Below are positions 19,315-27,263 of a stretch of DNA of 64,000 nucleotides, in pieces. Source of the DNA: Pelotalea chapellei (GTDB lineage: Bacteria; Desulfobacterota; Desulfuromonadia; Geobacterales; Pseudopelobacteraceae); contig NZ_JAHDYS010000012.1 in NCBI RefSeq assembly GCF_018531195.1, positions 1 to 64,000 on the forward strand. Reading direction: 5' to 3'. Each line of letters starts with the position of its first letter. The first letter of the stretch is position 1. The position numbers were made by a program, and so were the translations under genes. A model generated the notes under the pieces. It was not told where the DNA came from and searched no databases. It saw nothing but the letters and a program-made list of their open reading frames with translations.

Positions 19315-19358
19315 TTCAAAAAAATCCCCGCAGGAACAAGTCCGGCGGGGATTTTTGT
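19315..19358. terminator. Bidirectional intrinsic terminator
   Basis: A 12-bp stem (AAAAATCCCCGC at 19320-19331 and GCGGGGATTTTT at 19345-19356) with a 13-nt loop. It ends the minus-strand AAA+ regulator gene 20 bp upstream; the T tracts on both sides make it usable in both directions. The rest of 19088-19377 shows no gene. Confidence 0.85.
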
Positions 19359-19377
19359 CTCCTGATCAGGCTTGAGT

Positions 19378-22188
19378 TCATACCTTCACGGTCTTGTAGA
19401 GGAAATTCTTGAATTTGAAAAGCTTGCGCTGGGCCTCTGCCGCATCATCATTTTCCGCCACCGCCCTCAGATAACGTGCCACTGCCGGCATGGTTTTGCC
19501 TGACAATGCCCGTCCTTTATCGATAACTACGCGCACCGTTTCCCTGGAAATATCGTTTCTGGAAAAAGGTTCATACACTTCAGTCCAGAAATCGCTGCCA
19601 CCCGAAATCCGCTCCAGGATAGAGGCTGCCAGTCTGTCATCCAGTTCCTTGACATCACTGCGGCGGGAGGTAAGGTTGCCGGCGGCTGTTCCTGCTATGG
19701 CCATGCGGATGGCGTCACCGTTGATAACATCCTTGGTACGGAAAAACATCGCCCGCAGCAGGATACTGCGCAGTTCCCGAACATTGCCCTGATAGTTGTG
19801 CAGGATAAGCTCCTGCTTGGCATCTTCAGAAAGGACCGGTGGTGTTTCCAGCGGATCGGATTCTCCGCGGTAGGTGCGATAGAGCTTGCCTAGAAAGTGC
19901 ACCGAAAGGTCCGAGATATCCTCGCGACGCTCGTTGAGTGACGGCAGCCGGATGGAGAGTTCCGAGAGTCTGTGAAAGAGGTCTTCGCGGAAGTTACCCC
20001 GGGCCATTTCTTCTGGAAGGTTACGGTTGGTGGCCGCCACCACCAGTACGCGGCTGTAGCGCTCCACATTTTCTCCCAGCCGGACAAAACCGCCGTTGTC
20101 CAGGAAACGAAGCAGCTGCACCTGGGTTTTGGGATCAGCGTCGCCGATTTCGTCAAGAAAAACGATCCCGCCGATGGTTTCTTCCAAAATTCCGCGCCGG
20201 TCGTTATAGGCACCGGTGAATGAGCCTTTTTTGTGCCCGAACAGTTCTGAATAGGTCAGTTCCCCCGAATATGAAGCGATATTGGTTTTTTTGACCGGTA
20301 GCTCTCCGTTGCTGTTTATCTGGGCACGATAGAGGCTGTTAAGCTTGTTGTAGAGATTGTTGAAGAAGAACTCCTTGCCCGACCCGGTCGGGCCGGTTAC
20401 CAGAATGGAAGGAAGGCCGATGGTCGCTTCCTGAAGGCTGTTGCGGTTCCAGAAGGTGATCCGGTTGAACAGCGGCGTCGAAACCCTGTTGATAAACTCA
20501 ACAACAGCCTGTGATGTGGGGCTGTTGCCGATGATATTGCCCAGCCGGTAAGAGGAAACATGCGGATCCTTGTAGGCCACGTCGCTTGCCAGGCGGTCGA
20601 CTTCACTCTGTAGTCCTTCAATGCGCTGAAGATCGGATATGTGACGTGCCGTAAGGCTGCCGATAATCTGCAGAATACGGCGATGTTCCTCGCGGAAATA
20701 ATCATTGTGCAGGGAGTTCAGGCAGATAACTGCAATCACTTCATCGTCGCAGATAACCGGTACGGCAATCTCGCTTTTGAGCAGCTCGCTCATGGAGCGG
20801 TGAAATCCTCCCGCCTGCTGCTCCATCTCCACCCGGGCAATTGCCTTGGGCTGTTTGGTATGGGCAACATAGCCGGTCAGGCTGCGCTCTTCGGGGTTCA
20901 GTTCCTCACCCCCCACCAGAAAAGGTGGAATGTACTTTTTGAGCCACTCCTTGTTCTTGGCGCCAATTATAGTGCCGTTTTCATCTTCCACAACCAGCCA
21001 CCTGGCTCCGTCCCGCTCGGTTACCAGGGCGATGCTGCCGGTGTCTGCGCCAATCAGTTCGGTTGCCTTGGAAAGCACCTTGGTGAGAAATGGCTGCAGG
21101 CTTTCAGAGCGCTCGTTGAGCAGGTCGGTGATCTCGGAGAGAACCCGGATCTCCAGATGCTCGCCGCCGACTTCGCTGATAACCCGTTCCACCATCTCGG
21201 CATGGGTCTGCAAAAGACCCATCTCGAAATCCGTGAAACGGTACAGCTCGTTGGAATAATAGTTCAACAGACAGATGATACGCCGGCTGTCGGGCTCATA
21301 ACGGGGTACCACATACATGGATCGCAGAGCCATTGATTCGGTCAAGGCGCGCTTCTGCAGGTTGTGCTGGGTCAGGTCAGCCACAAAAAGCGGTTTCAGC
21401 AGGCGATTATCGGTAATCACCCCCTGATCGTTGACATACTGTGAGATAAAAGATTTACCTTTCGTCAGATTCAGGTTCCCTTGTTGATCATAGAGGCTCT
21501 TGAGCTTTTCATCGTCCGAATAGCTGGCCAGAATGTCCAGGGAATGACCCGCACCTTCCCGTTGGTGAGGAACCAGCACCGAGGCCAGCGATACCTTCTT
21601 GATCAGTCTCACTGCTGATCTGACCATCATGCCGGCCGCTTCGCGTGCTTTGTATTCTTCCAACCTGCGTGCCAGCTGGACCTGCTGATGATAAATCCGG
21701 GCCTGGTCAAGCCGGTCAGCAACGAATCCCGTAAAATCCGCCAGATGGGATTTTGCGGTTGCCTCCAGCACTTCACCCGGATGGTCCTGATCAATGCACA
21801 GAACTCCGATTGATTTGCCCAGGCTGACAATCGGCATCACATAGCTGGAACGAAAACCGAAACGGCTGGCAAACTGAAGATCAGTCTCTGCGGCGTGGGT
21901 TGTTGTCTTAAAATCCACAGGATATTGACTGACGAATACACTGGAAACAACTGCCTCCGATGAGACGATCGGAAAGGATATGGCGCGAAGTTCTTCGGCA
22001 TGTAACCCGGTGACATGTACACAGGAAAGGGCTCCCCGCGTCAGATCTTCCATGTATATGCGAATCCATTCATTGCCGGAAAGCTGTTGCGCCCCTTCGG
22101 CCAGAGCGTAAAGCAGTTCACCCTGGTTTTCTTTTCCGTAGGATGTGATCTTGTTTCGCAGCATCGTTAAATTGGTATCCAAAGGCAT
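19378..22188 (-). CDS. GAF-domain sigma-54-type AAA+ regulator
   Basis: A 936-residue regulator. Three GAF-like regions (roughly residues 20-190, 200-340 and 350-530) precede a sigma-54 activator AAA+ domain with Walker A GPTGSGKE, the sigma-54 contact loop GSFTGA (GAFTGA variant), Walker B GIVFLDEIGDAD and the arginine-finger region REDLFHRLSELSIRLPSL. The C-terminal 100 residues (RETVRVVIDKGRALSGKTMPAV...) do not show a normal Fis helix-turn-helix, though a weak helical segment is present. It may activate sigma-54 promoters from solution or bind DNA with an unusual domain. AGGAG lies 5 nt before the ATG at 22188. Target unknown. Confidence 0.88.
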   Translation of the reverse strand: MPLDTNLTMLRNKITSYGKENQGELLYALAEGAQQLSGNEWIRIYMEDLTRGALSCVHVTGLHAEELRAISFPIVSSEAVVSSVFVSQYPVDFKTTTHAAETDLQFASRFGFRSSYVMPIVSLGKSIGVLCIDQDHPGEVLEATAKSHLADFTGFVADRLDQARIYHQQVQLARRLEEYKAREAAGMMVRSAVRLIKKVSLASVLVPHQREGAGHSLDILASYSDDEKLKSLYDQQGNLNLTKGKSFISQYVNDQGVITDNRLLKPLFVADLTQHNLQKRALTESMALRSMYVVPRYEPDSRRIICLLNYYSNELYRFTDFEMGLLQTHAEMVERVISEVGGEHLEIRVLSEITDLLNERSESLQPFLTKVLSKATELIGADTGSIALVTERDGARWLVVEDENGTIIGAKNKEWLKKYIPPFLVGGEELNPEERSLTGYVAHTKQPKAIARVEMEQQAGGFHRSMSELLKSEIAVPVICDDEVIAVICLNSLHNDYFREEHRRILQIIGSLTARHISDLQRIEGLQSEVDRLASDVAYKDPHVSSYRLGNIIGNSPTSQAVVEFINRVSTPLFNRITFWNRNSLQEATIGLPSILVTGPTGSGKEFFFNNLYNKLNSLYRAQINSNGELPVKKTNIASYSGELTYSELFGHKKGSFTGAYNDRRGILEETIGGIVFLDEIGDADPKTQVQLLRFLDNGGFVRLGENVERYSRVLVVAATNRNLPEEMARGNFREDLFHRLSELSIRLPSLNERREDISDLSVHFLGKLYRTYRGESDPLETPPVLSEDAKQELILHNYQGNVRELRSILLRAMFFRTKDVINGDAIRMAIAGTAAGNLTSRRSDVKELDDRLAASILERISGGSDFWTEVYEPFSRNDISRETVRVVIDKGRALSGKTMPAVARYLRAVAENDDAAEAQRKLFKFKNFLYKTVKV

Positions 22189-22360
22189 GACGGCTCCTGA
22201 GTAGATAATATACACAAATATGTAGCCCGGAAAGAGGAGCCGAGTCAAGTCGTGATATTGAAAAGCGAGTATGCCTCGTTAATACAAGTAGGGAAAGGGT
22301 TACTCATTAGTTTTACTGAAGTTGAATTTGAAAATTTTTATTGATATCCTGCCCTGAAGT

Positions 22361-22711
22361 ATGAAAACAGGAACGAATACATTGAAATCGCTTTCTTTTA
22401 CTTCGATCACAATAGTTCTTCTGCTGACGATATCATTCGGCCTTTTCCACCTGTGCCCGCAGGGTTTGTCGGGTCTCCGATCATCCGTTCATAAACATGC
22501 CCACGAGTCGACCGTTTCCTGCACGCTGGCTGCCAAAAGCCAAAAAACCGGCTTCTTCCCAATTTCCCCGTTCATCTGCGCCAGCTCCCTTTTCATCAAA
22601 ATTCCTGCGTCTGTCCGCTCCATATATACATGTGCAAACCATAACCTTCCCTCGCAGTCCTCCCATTGTTCACCCCCATATCGGGGACCACCTGCCATTG
22701 GTCTATCCTGA
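22361..22711 (+). CDS. Possible small exported protein
   Basis: A 116-residue frame with a convincing signal-like N-terminus (SITIVLLLTISFGLFHLC) followed by a His/Cys-rich stretch (SSVHKHAHESTVSC) and a Pro-rich C-terminus. It lies between two transcription units. The sequence is low in conservation signals, the ribosome site is weak, and I do not recognise it. The composition (HxHxxxxxxC) could bind metal. Low confidence. Confidence 0.35.
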   Translation: MKTGTNTLKSLSFTSITIVLLLTISFGLFHLCPQGLSGLRSSVHKHAHESTVSCTLAAKSQKTGFFPISPFICASSLFIKIPASVRSIYTCANHNLPSQSSHCSPPYRGPPAIGLS

Positions 22712-22859
22712 CTGATTGTGCGAAATGTATTCGTGAACTCTTCCATCTGATCGGTTTTTCCTATACAGACGCATCCATAAAAATCTGATTTCGCTATCTA
22801 CCGGCGATGCCGCCAGCAGCTTCATAGTGTAAAGGAAGGCATCAACCAACTGGAGCATC

Positions 22860-23846
22860 ATGGCTACTCCGTCCCTATCTGTCATCATTCCCGTTTACAA
22901 TGCCGAGAAGACAATTACCCGATTGTGCGCCGAACTGATCAGGCTGTACGACCACAAATATCCTCTGGAAATAGTGCTGGTCAACGACTGCAGCTGCGAT
23001 GAAAGCGACAGTGTCTGCCGTCAGGTTCAGCTGGAATTCGAGCAGGTAATCACCTATATCCGGTTAGCGCGCAATTTCGGGGAGCATAATGCACTCATGG
23101 CAGGGTTCAATCATGCAACCGGTGATCTGTGCGTGACCATGGATGACGATTTCCAGAATCCGCCGGAAGAGATCGCAATACTGATTGCGGAGATTGAAAA
23201 GGGATACGATGTAGTCTATGCACGCTACGGCAAAAAGAATGACCACTGGTTCAGAAACCTGGGCAGTCGCTTCAACGACAGGATGGCCAGACACATTCTA
23301 AAAAAGCCGGCTGAACTGTACCTTTCGAGCTTCAAGATCATGAACAGGTTTATGGTGCGTGAGATCGCCAAGCACAGCGGCCCTGATCCTTATATCGATG
23401 GCATCATCCTGCGCACGACTTCGAATATCGGGTCTGTACAGGTGACCCACAGTGAGCGTGCGGAAGGCAGATCGGGTTACACGTTGATGAAGCTGGTCTC
23501 CCTGTGGGGCAACATGATGGTCAGTTTTTCACTGATACCGCTGCGCCTCATGGGTCTGTTCGGTTTCTGCATGACGATTTTCGGTGTGGTGATGGCCGTC
23601 GATACCACGATTGATATCATAATACCTACAACTCCCGATCCCACCGATTTCGACAAACTTACAACTACGACAGCATTTTTTCGTGGGTTCCAACTGTTGG
23701 CCATTTCCCTTGTCGGAGAATATGTCGGCAGAATCTACCTGATCGTAAACCGTGATCCCCAGTTCATTATCAGGGAGAAGTTTACTGCCCGCGCCTCTTC
23801 CCGGGTTGCCGAGACCGTGCCGGCAAAGGAGCCCCATGTCAGATAA
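22860..23846 (+). CDS. Family 2 glycosyltransferase, polyprenyl-phosphate type
   Basis: A 328-residue GT2 enzyme. The GT-A domain begins LSVIIPVYNAEKTI, with VNDCSCDES and the DDDFQNPPEEI motif (DxD plus the QNPPE block typical of dolichol/undecaprenyl-phosphate sugar transferases of the DPM1/ArnC/GtrB type). Two TM helices follow at about 225-250 and 285-305, ending GRIYLIVNRDPQFIIRE, again as in ArnC/GtrB. It would attach a nucleotide-activated sugar to undecaprenyl phosphate at the inner face of the membrane. GGAG precedes the ATG. Its last 11 bp overlap the next gene, so it opens a translationally coupled sugar cluster. Confidence 0.9.
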   Translation: MATPSLSVIIPVYNAEKTITRLCAELIRLYDHKYPLEIVLVNDCSCDESDSVCRQVQLEFEQVITYIRLARNFGEHNALMAGFNHATGDLCVTMDDDFQNPPEEIAILIAEIEKGYDVVYARYGKKNDHWFRNLGSRFNDRMARHILKKPAELYLSSFKIMNRFMVREIAKHSGPDPYIDGIILRTTSNIGSVQVTHSERAEGRSGYTLMKLVSLWGNMMVSFSLIPLRLMGLFGFCMTIFGVVMAVDTTIDIIIPTTPDPTDFDKLTTTTAFFRGFQLLAISLVGEYVGRIYLIVNRDPQFIIREKFTARASSRVAETVPAKEPHVR

Positions 23847-25347
23847 ATCGGAACAGCGTGAAGATCTCCTCGGCCTGTTGATGGATCGGGCCGGAGTGGA
23901 CGAGGTGCCAGATGGCGATATTCCGGCAGATGCTGCGGCCGGGATTGACCTTGTTCTTTCCCGGACACTGCAACGGGCCCTGCACGATGACCTTTGGGTG
24001 GATGAATGGATCAGACAGCAGCGGGCACAACCCTGCATGCAGGCTTCCATTGTGCCGCTGGGGGATATGGGTGCATGGGGAGTCGACCCGGTTACGGGGA
24101 ATATCGCTCATTCAAGCGGCGGTTTTTTCACGGTCACCGGCATTACGGTCAGGCATCGCGGCCCATGCGGTGAAATCACGTGGGACCAGCCGGCCATCGA
24201 TCAGCCGGAAGTTGGTATTCTCGGCATTCTGGCGGCGCCCATAAACGGAGTGCTGCACTTCTGCCTGCAGGCCAAGGAAGAACCGGGCAATATCGGCCCC
24301 CTTCAGCTTTCTCCCACGGTCCAGGCCACCTACAGCAACTACACCCGCGCTCATGGCGGCGCTGCTACTCCGCTGGTTGAATATTTCATGGATCCTCCCC
24401 GTGAACAGGTCATGTTCGCCAAACTGCAAACAGAGGATGGCGGGCGTTTTCTCTTCAAGTCGAACCGCAACATGATTGTGCGGCTGAATGAAGCTCCACC
24501 TTTGCCGGGAAACAACTTCATCTGGCTGACCCTGCGCCAGATCAGCCAGCTCATGACACGGGACAACCTGCTCCACGCCTGCACCCGCAGCGTTCTATCC
24601 AGTCTGGTATGTGGAGCCTGCTCCAATTTCCGGATTGAGGATGTCAGTTCTGAAATTGGAGAGATGATTGATCTTCCCCATACTTTGCTGCAAAAGGCCA
24701 AATACAGTGCTGCCCGGCTGACTCAGATTCATGACGCGGTGCAGTGGCTGGATGATCAGCGTGCTGCCAATCATGTTTTTTTAAAGCGTGAGCCGATGAA
24801 TTCCCTTTCCGAGTGGACCATGGGGAGGGATGGGATAATCAGGCATAGGGAAAACCGTTTTTTCAACATCGTCGGCCTCTCTGTTCAATGTACCGGTCGG
24901 GAAGTGGTTGCATGGAACCAGCCGATTCTTGCACCTATAGGAACGGGAGTCATAGGTCTTTTGATGAAACTGCGCAACGAGAGACGGTACTTCCTGATGC
25001 AGGCCAAGGTGGACGCCGGCAACAGAACCTCGGTACAGATCGGGCCAACCGTTCAGTTCACCCCGATGAACTACCTGGGCAACCAGAAGTTGAGCAGGCC
25101 CTTCCTGTTTGACGAGTTTACCGGTAAGGGACGTTTCAAGGTGCTGCGGGAAAGCTGGCAAGCCGAGGAAGGAGCCCGATTTTACCGGGAGCAGCACCGG
25201 CACTGTATCCTGCAACTGCCGGAAGATGAGCAGCTTGAAGTTCCACCTGACTTCCGCTGGTTCTCCGAGGAAGAATTGGGTTTTTTCCTCAACCTGGGGG
25301 ATAGCGTTAACTCGTGCGCACGCAGCATTCTGGCCTGTCTCATTTAG
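23836..25347 (+). CDS. NDP-hexose 2,3-dehydratase (EvaA type)
   Basis: A 503-residue protein made of two similar halves, as in the EvaA/TylX family: half one has WGVDPVTGNIAHSSGGFFTV and VQATYSNYTRAHGG; half two has WTMGRDGIIRHRENRFFNIV and GPTVQFTPMNYLG. These enzymes dehydrate NDP-4-keto-6-deoxyglucose at C2-C3 as the first committed step to 2,6-dideoxy sugars. The start at 23836 has AAGGA and overlaps the preceding gene. The next gene is a sugar aminotransferase, so the product is probably a 3-amino-2,3,6-trideoxy-4-keto sugar. No nucleotidylyltransferase or 4,6-dehydratase lies in the window; these must be elsewhere. Confidence 0.88.
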   Translation: MSDKSEQREDLLGLLMDRAGVDEVPDGDIPADAAAGIDLVLSRTLQRALHDDLWVDEWIRQQRAQPCMQASIVPLGDMGAWGVDPVTGNIAHSSGGFFTVTGITVRHRGPCGEITWDQPAIDQPEVGILGILAAPINGVLHFCLQAKEEPGNIGPLQLSPTVQATYSNYTRAHGGAATPLVEYFMDPPREQVMFAKLQTEDGGRFLFKSNRNMIVRLNEAPPLPGNNFIWLTLRQISQLMTRDNLLHACTRSVLSSLVCGACSNFRIEDVSSEIGEMIDLPHTLLQKAKYSAARLTQIHDAVQWLDDQRAANHVFLKREPMNSLSEWTMGRDGIIRHRENRFFNIVGLSVQCTGREVVAWNQPILAPIGTGVIGLLMKLRNERRYFLMQAKVDAGNRTSVQIGPTVQFTPMNYLGNQKLSRPFLFDEFTGKGRFKVLRESWQAEEGARFYREQHRHCILQLPEDEQLEVPPDFRWFSEEELGFFLNLGDSVNSCARSILACLI

Positions 25348-25358
25348 AAGGAACCCTT

Positions 25359-26474
25359 ATGGCCACGACCAAAATTGCAAATTGGCAGTACCTTTCAGAT
25401 TATGAACAGGAGCGGCAGGATGTTCTGGAGATTGTAGATCGGGTTTTCTCGTCGGGTCGGCTGATGCTGGGGCCGGAGGTGGAGAATTTCGAAAAGCATT
25501 TTGCCGCCTTCTGTGGCGCTGACCATGGCGTTGGTGTCAACTCCTGCACCGATGCACTTTTTCTGGCACTGAAGGCTCTCGGTCTTGGCCAGGGTGACGA
25601 GGTGTTGACCGTGGCCAACACCGCCGTGCCGACAGTGGCCGCCATCAGAGCCGCAGGGTGCCGTCCGGTTTTTGTGGATGTTGATGCAGATACATTCCTG
25701 ATGAACCCCTCCAAAGTCGAGCAGTTGATTACTTCCCGCATACGCTGTCTTTTGCCGGTGCATCTCTGTGGTCACCCGGCGGACATGGCCCCTCTGCAGA
25801 AGATAGCTTCCGACCGGGGGATCCCCATTCTTGAAGATTGCGCCCAGGCGACAGGAGCCACATATAACGGACAAAAGGTCGGCGCCATCGGTACCATGGG
25901 AGCCTTTTCCTTTTATCCGACGAAAATATTGGGGGGCTTCGGCGATGGCGGCATGGTGATCACCAGCGATGATGCCTGTGCAGCAAGCCTGAGGCGGCTG
26001 CGCTTTTACGGCATGCAGGATGGCTACTATGCCCGGGAGGAAGGATACAACTCACGGCTGGATGAGGTTCAGGCCGCCCTGCTCGATTACCGGCTGCAGC
26101 GTGTTGATGAGGCTGTGAGGCGGCGCCGGGAGATCGCCCGCATCTACGATCAGGGCCTGGCCGGGGTAGGGGATCTTCGCCTGCCGGTTGTGCGGGAGGG
26201 CTGCAGCCATCAGTACTATCTCTATACCATCCGCACCAACCAGCGCGACCGGCTGCAGGAGTTCCTGGGCGGACAATCCATCGAGGCGCGCATTAATTAC
26301 CCGGTACCGATCCACCTCATGGACGGCTACCGCTTTCTCGGGTATCAAGCCGGTTCCCTGCCGGTTACGGAACAACTGGCCGGTGAGATCCTGTCTTTAC
26401 CAATGTTCCCGGCCTTGGGCCATGGGGAGGCGCTGCGGGTGATAGATGCGATACGTGCCTTCTTTCAGCGGTAG
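25359..26474 (+). CDS. DegT/DnrJ/EryC1/StrS sugar aminotransferase
   Basis: A 371-residue PLP aminotransferase. GPEVENFEKHFAAFCG opens the fold, GVNSCTDALFLALKALG binds the phosphate, ILEDCAQATGA carries the Asp that pairs with the pyridine N, and SFYPTKILGG holds the PLP lysine (about residue 189). GYNSRLDEVQAALLDYRL is the typical StrS-family active-site loop. Following an EvaA-type dehydratase, it most likely transaminates the 3-keto intermediate, as EvaB does. AGAAGGA lies 6 nt before the ATG at 25359. It follows the dehydratase by 11 bp. Confidence 0.92.
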   Translation: MATTKIANWQYLSDYEQERQDVLEIVDRVFSSGRLMLGPEVENFEKHFAAFCGADHGVGVNSCTDALFLALKALGLGQGDEVLTVANTAVPTVAAIRAAGCRPVFVDVDADTFLMNPSKVEQLITSRIRCLLPVHLCGHPADMAPLQKIASDRGIPILEDCAQATGATYNGQKVGAIGTMGAFSFYPTKILGGFGDGGMVITSDDACAASLRRLRFYGMQDGYYAREEGYNSRLDEVQAALLDYRLQRVDEAVRRRREIARIYDQGLAGVGDLRLPVVREGCSHQYYLYTIRTNQRDRLQEFLGGQSIEARINYPVPIHLMDGYRFLGYQAGSLPVTEQLAGEILSLPMFPALGHGEALRVIDAIRAFFQR

Positions 26475-26477
26475 CCC

Positions 26478-27263
26478 ATGAATCCGCGTGAGTATAAGGT
26501 CATGGCGACTCTGGAAGAGAGCCACTGGTGGTACCGTGGACTGCATGACCTGGTCACGCGGGTGGTTGCCGCCGAACGGGACCGGAAAGGGAAACTTTCG
26601 ATCCTTGACGCAGGCTGCGGAACGGGTCGCCTCTGCCGACTACTGGGATCTTTCGGCACAGTCACGGGATGTGATTCCTCCGATCTTGCCCTTCAGCTTT
26701 GCCGGGAGAACGGCATTGAAACCACCTTCAAGGCTGACCTGAACTGCACCGATCTGGGGCGTGAGTGCTACGACGTGATAACCTGCATGGATGTGCTCTA
26801 TCATCGCAACATCGAGCGGGAGGATACGGTGCTTACTTCGTTTTACCGGGCTCTGCGCCCCGGAGGAACAGTGCTGCTCAACCTGGTCGCCTTTGAGTCG
26901 CTGAGAAGCAGCCATGACATTGCAGTGCACACCCGCCGTCGCTATCGTCGACATGAAGTAGTCCAGCTGCTTCAGGAGGCCGGGTTTACGATCAGGTTCT
27001 GCAGCTATCGCCTCTGCCTGCTCTTTCCTCTCCTTGCTGCGTATCGCAGTGTGCTCGCCTTTTTCCAGTCCAGCAAAAATCCGGATCAGGTGCAGTCTGA
27101 CCTCAGTCCCCCTCCACGGTTAATCAATCGCCTGCTGAAACATGCAGTGTGTCAGGAAAATCGAATCCTTGGAACATTGCCCCTGCCCTTTGGTCTGTCG
27201 GTTTTTGCCGTGGCGGAAAAACCGGATAACCAGGGTCAGGCGAAAAAGGGGGTAGCATGTTGA
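26478..27263 (+). CDS. SAM-dependent methyltransferase
   Basis: A 261-residue class I methyltransferase. It opens with MATLEESHWWYRGLHDLVTR, an N-terminal block I associate with methyltransferases of polysaccharide clusters, then motif I ILDAGCGTGRLC, motif II GCDSSD, and FYRALRPGGTVLLNLV. A C-terminal part (LLFPLLAAYRSVL) is hydrophobic and might associate with the membrane. In this cluster it could methylate the amino group or a hydroxyl of the deoxy-amino sugar, or act on the lipid-linked form. It starts 4 bp after the aminotransferase and overlaps the next gene by 7 bp. Confidence 0.85.
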   Translation: MNPREYKVMATLEESHWWYRGLHDLVTRVVAAERDRKGKLSILDAGCGTGRLCRLLGSFGTVTGCDSSDLALQLCRENGIETTFKADLNCTDLGRECYDVITCMDVLYHRNIEREDTVLTSFYRALRPGGTVLLNLVAFESLRSSHDIAVHTRRRYRRHEVVQLLQEAGFTIRFCSYRLCLLFPLLAAYRSVLAFFQSSKNPDQVQSDLSPPPRLINRLLKHAVCQENRILGTLPLPFGLSVFAVAEKPDNQGQAKKGVAC

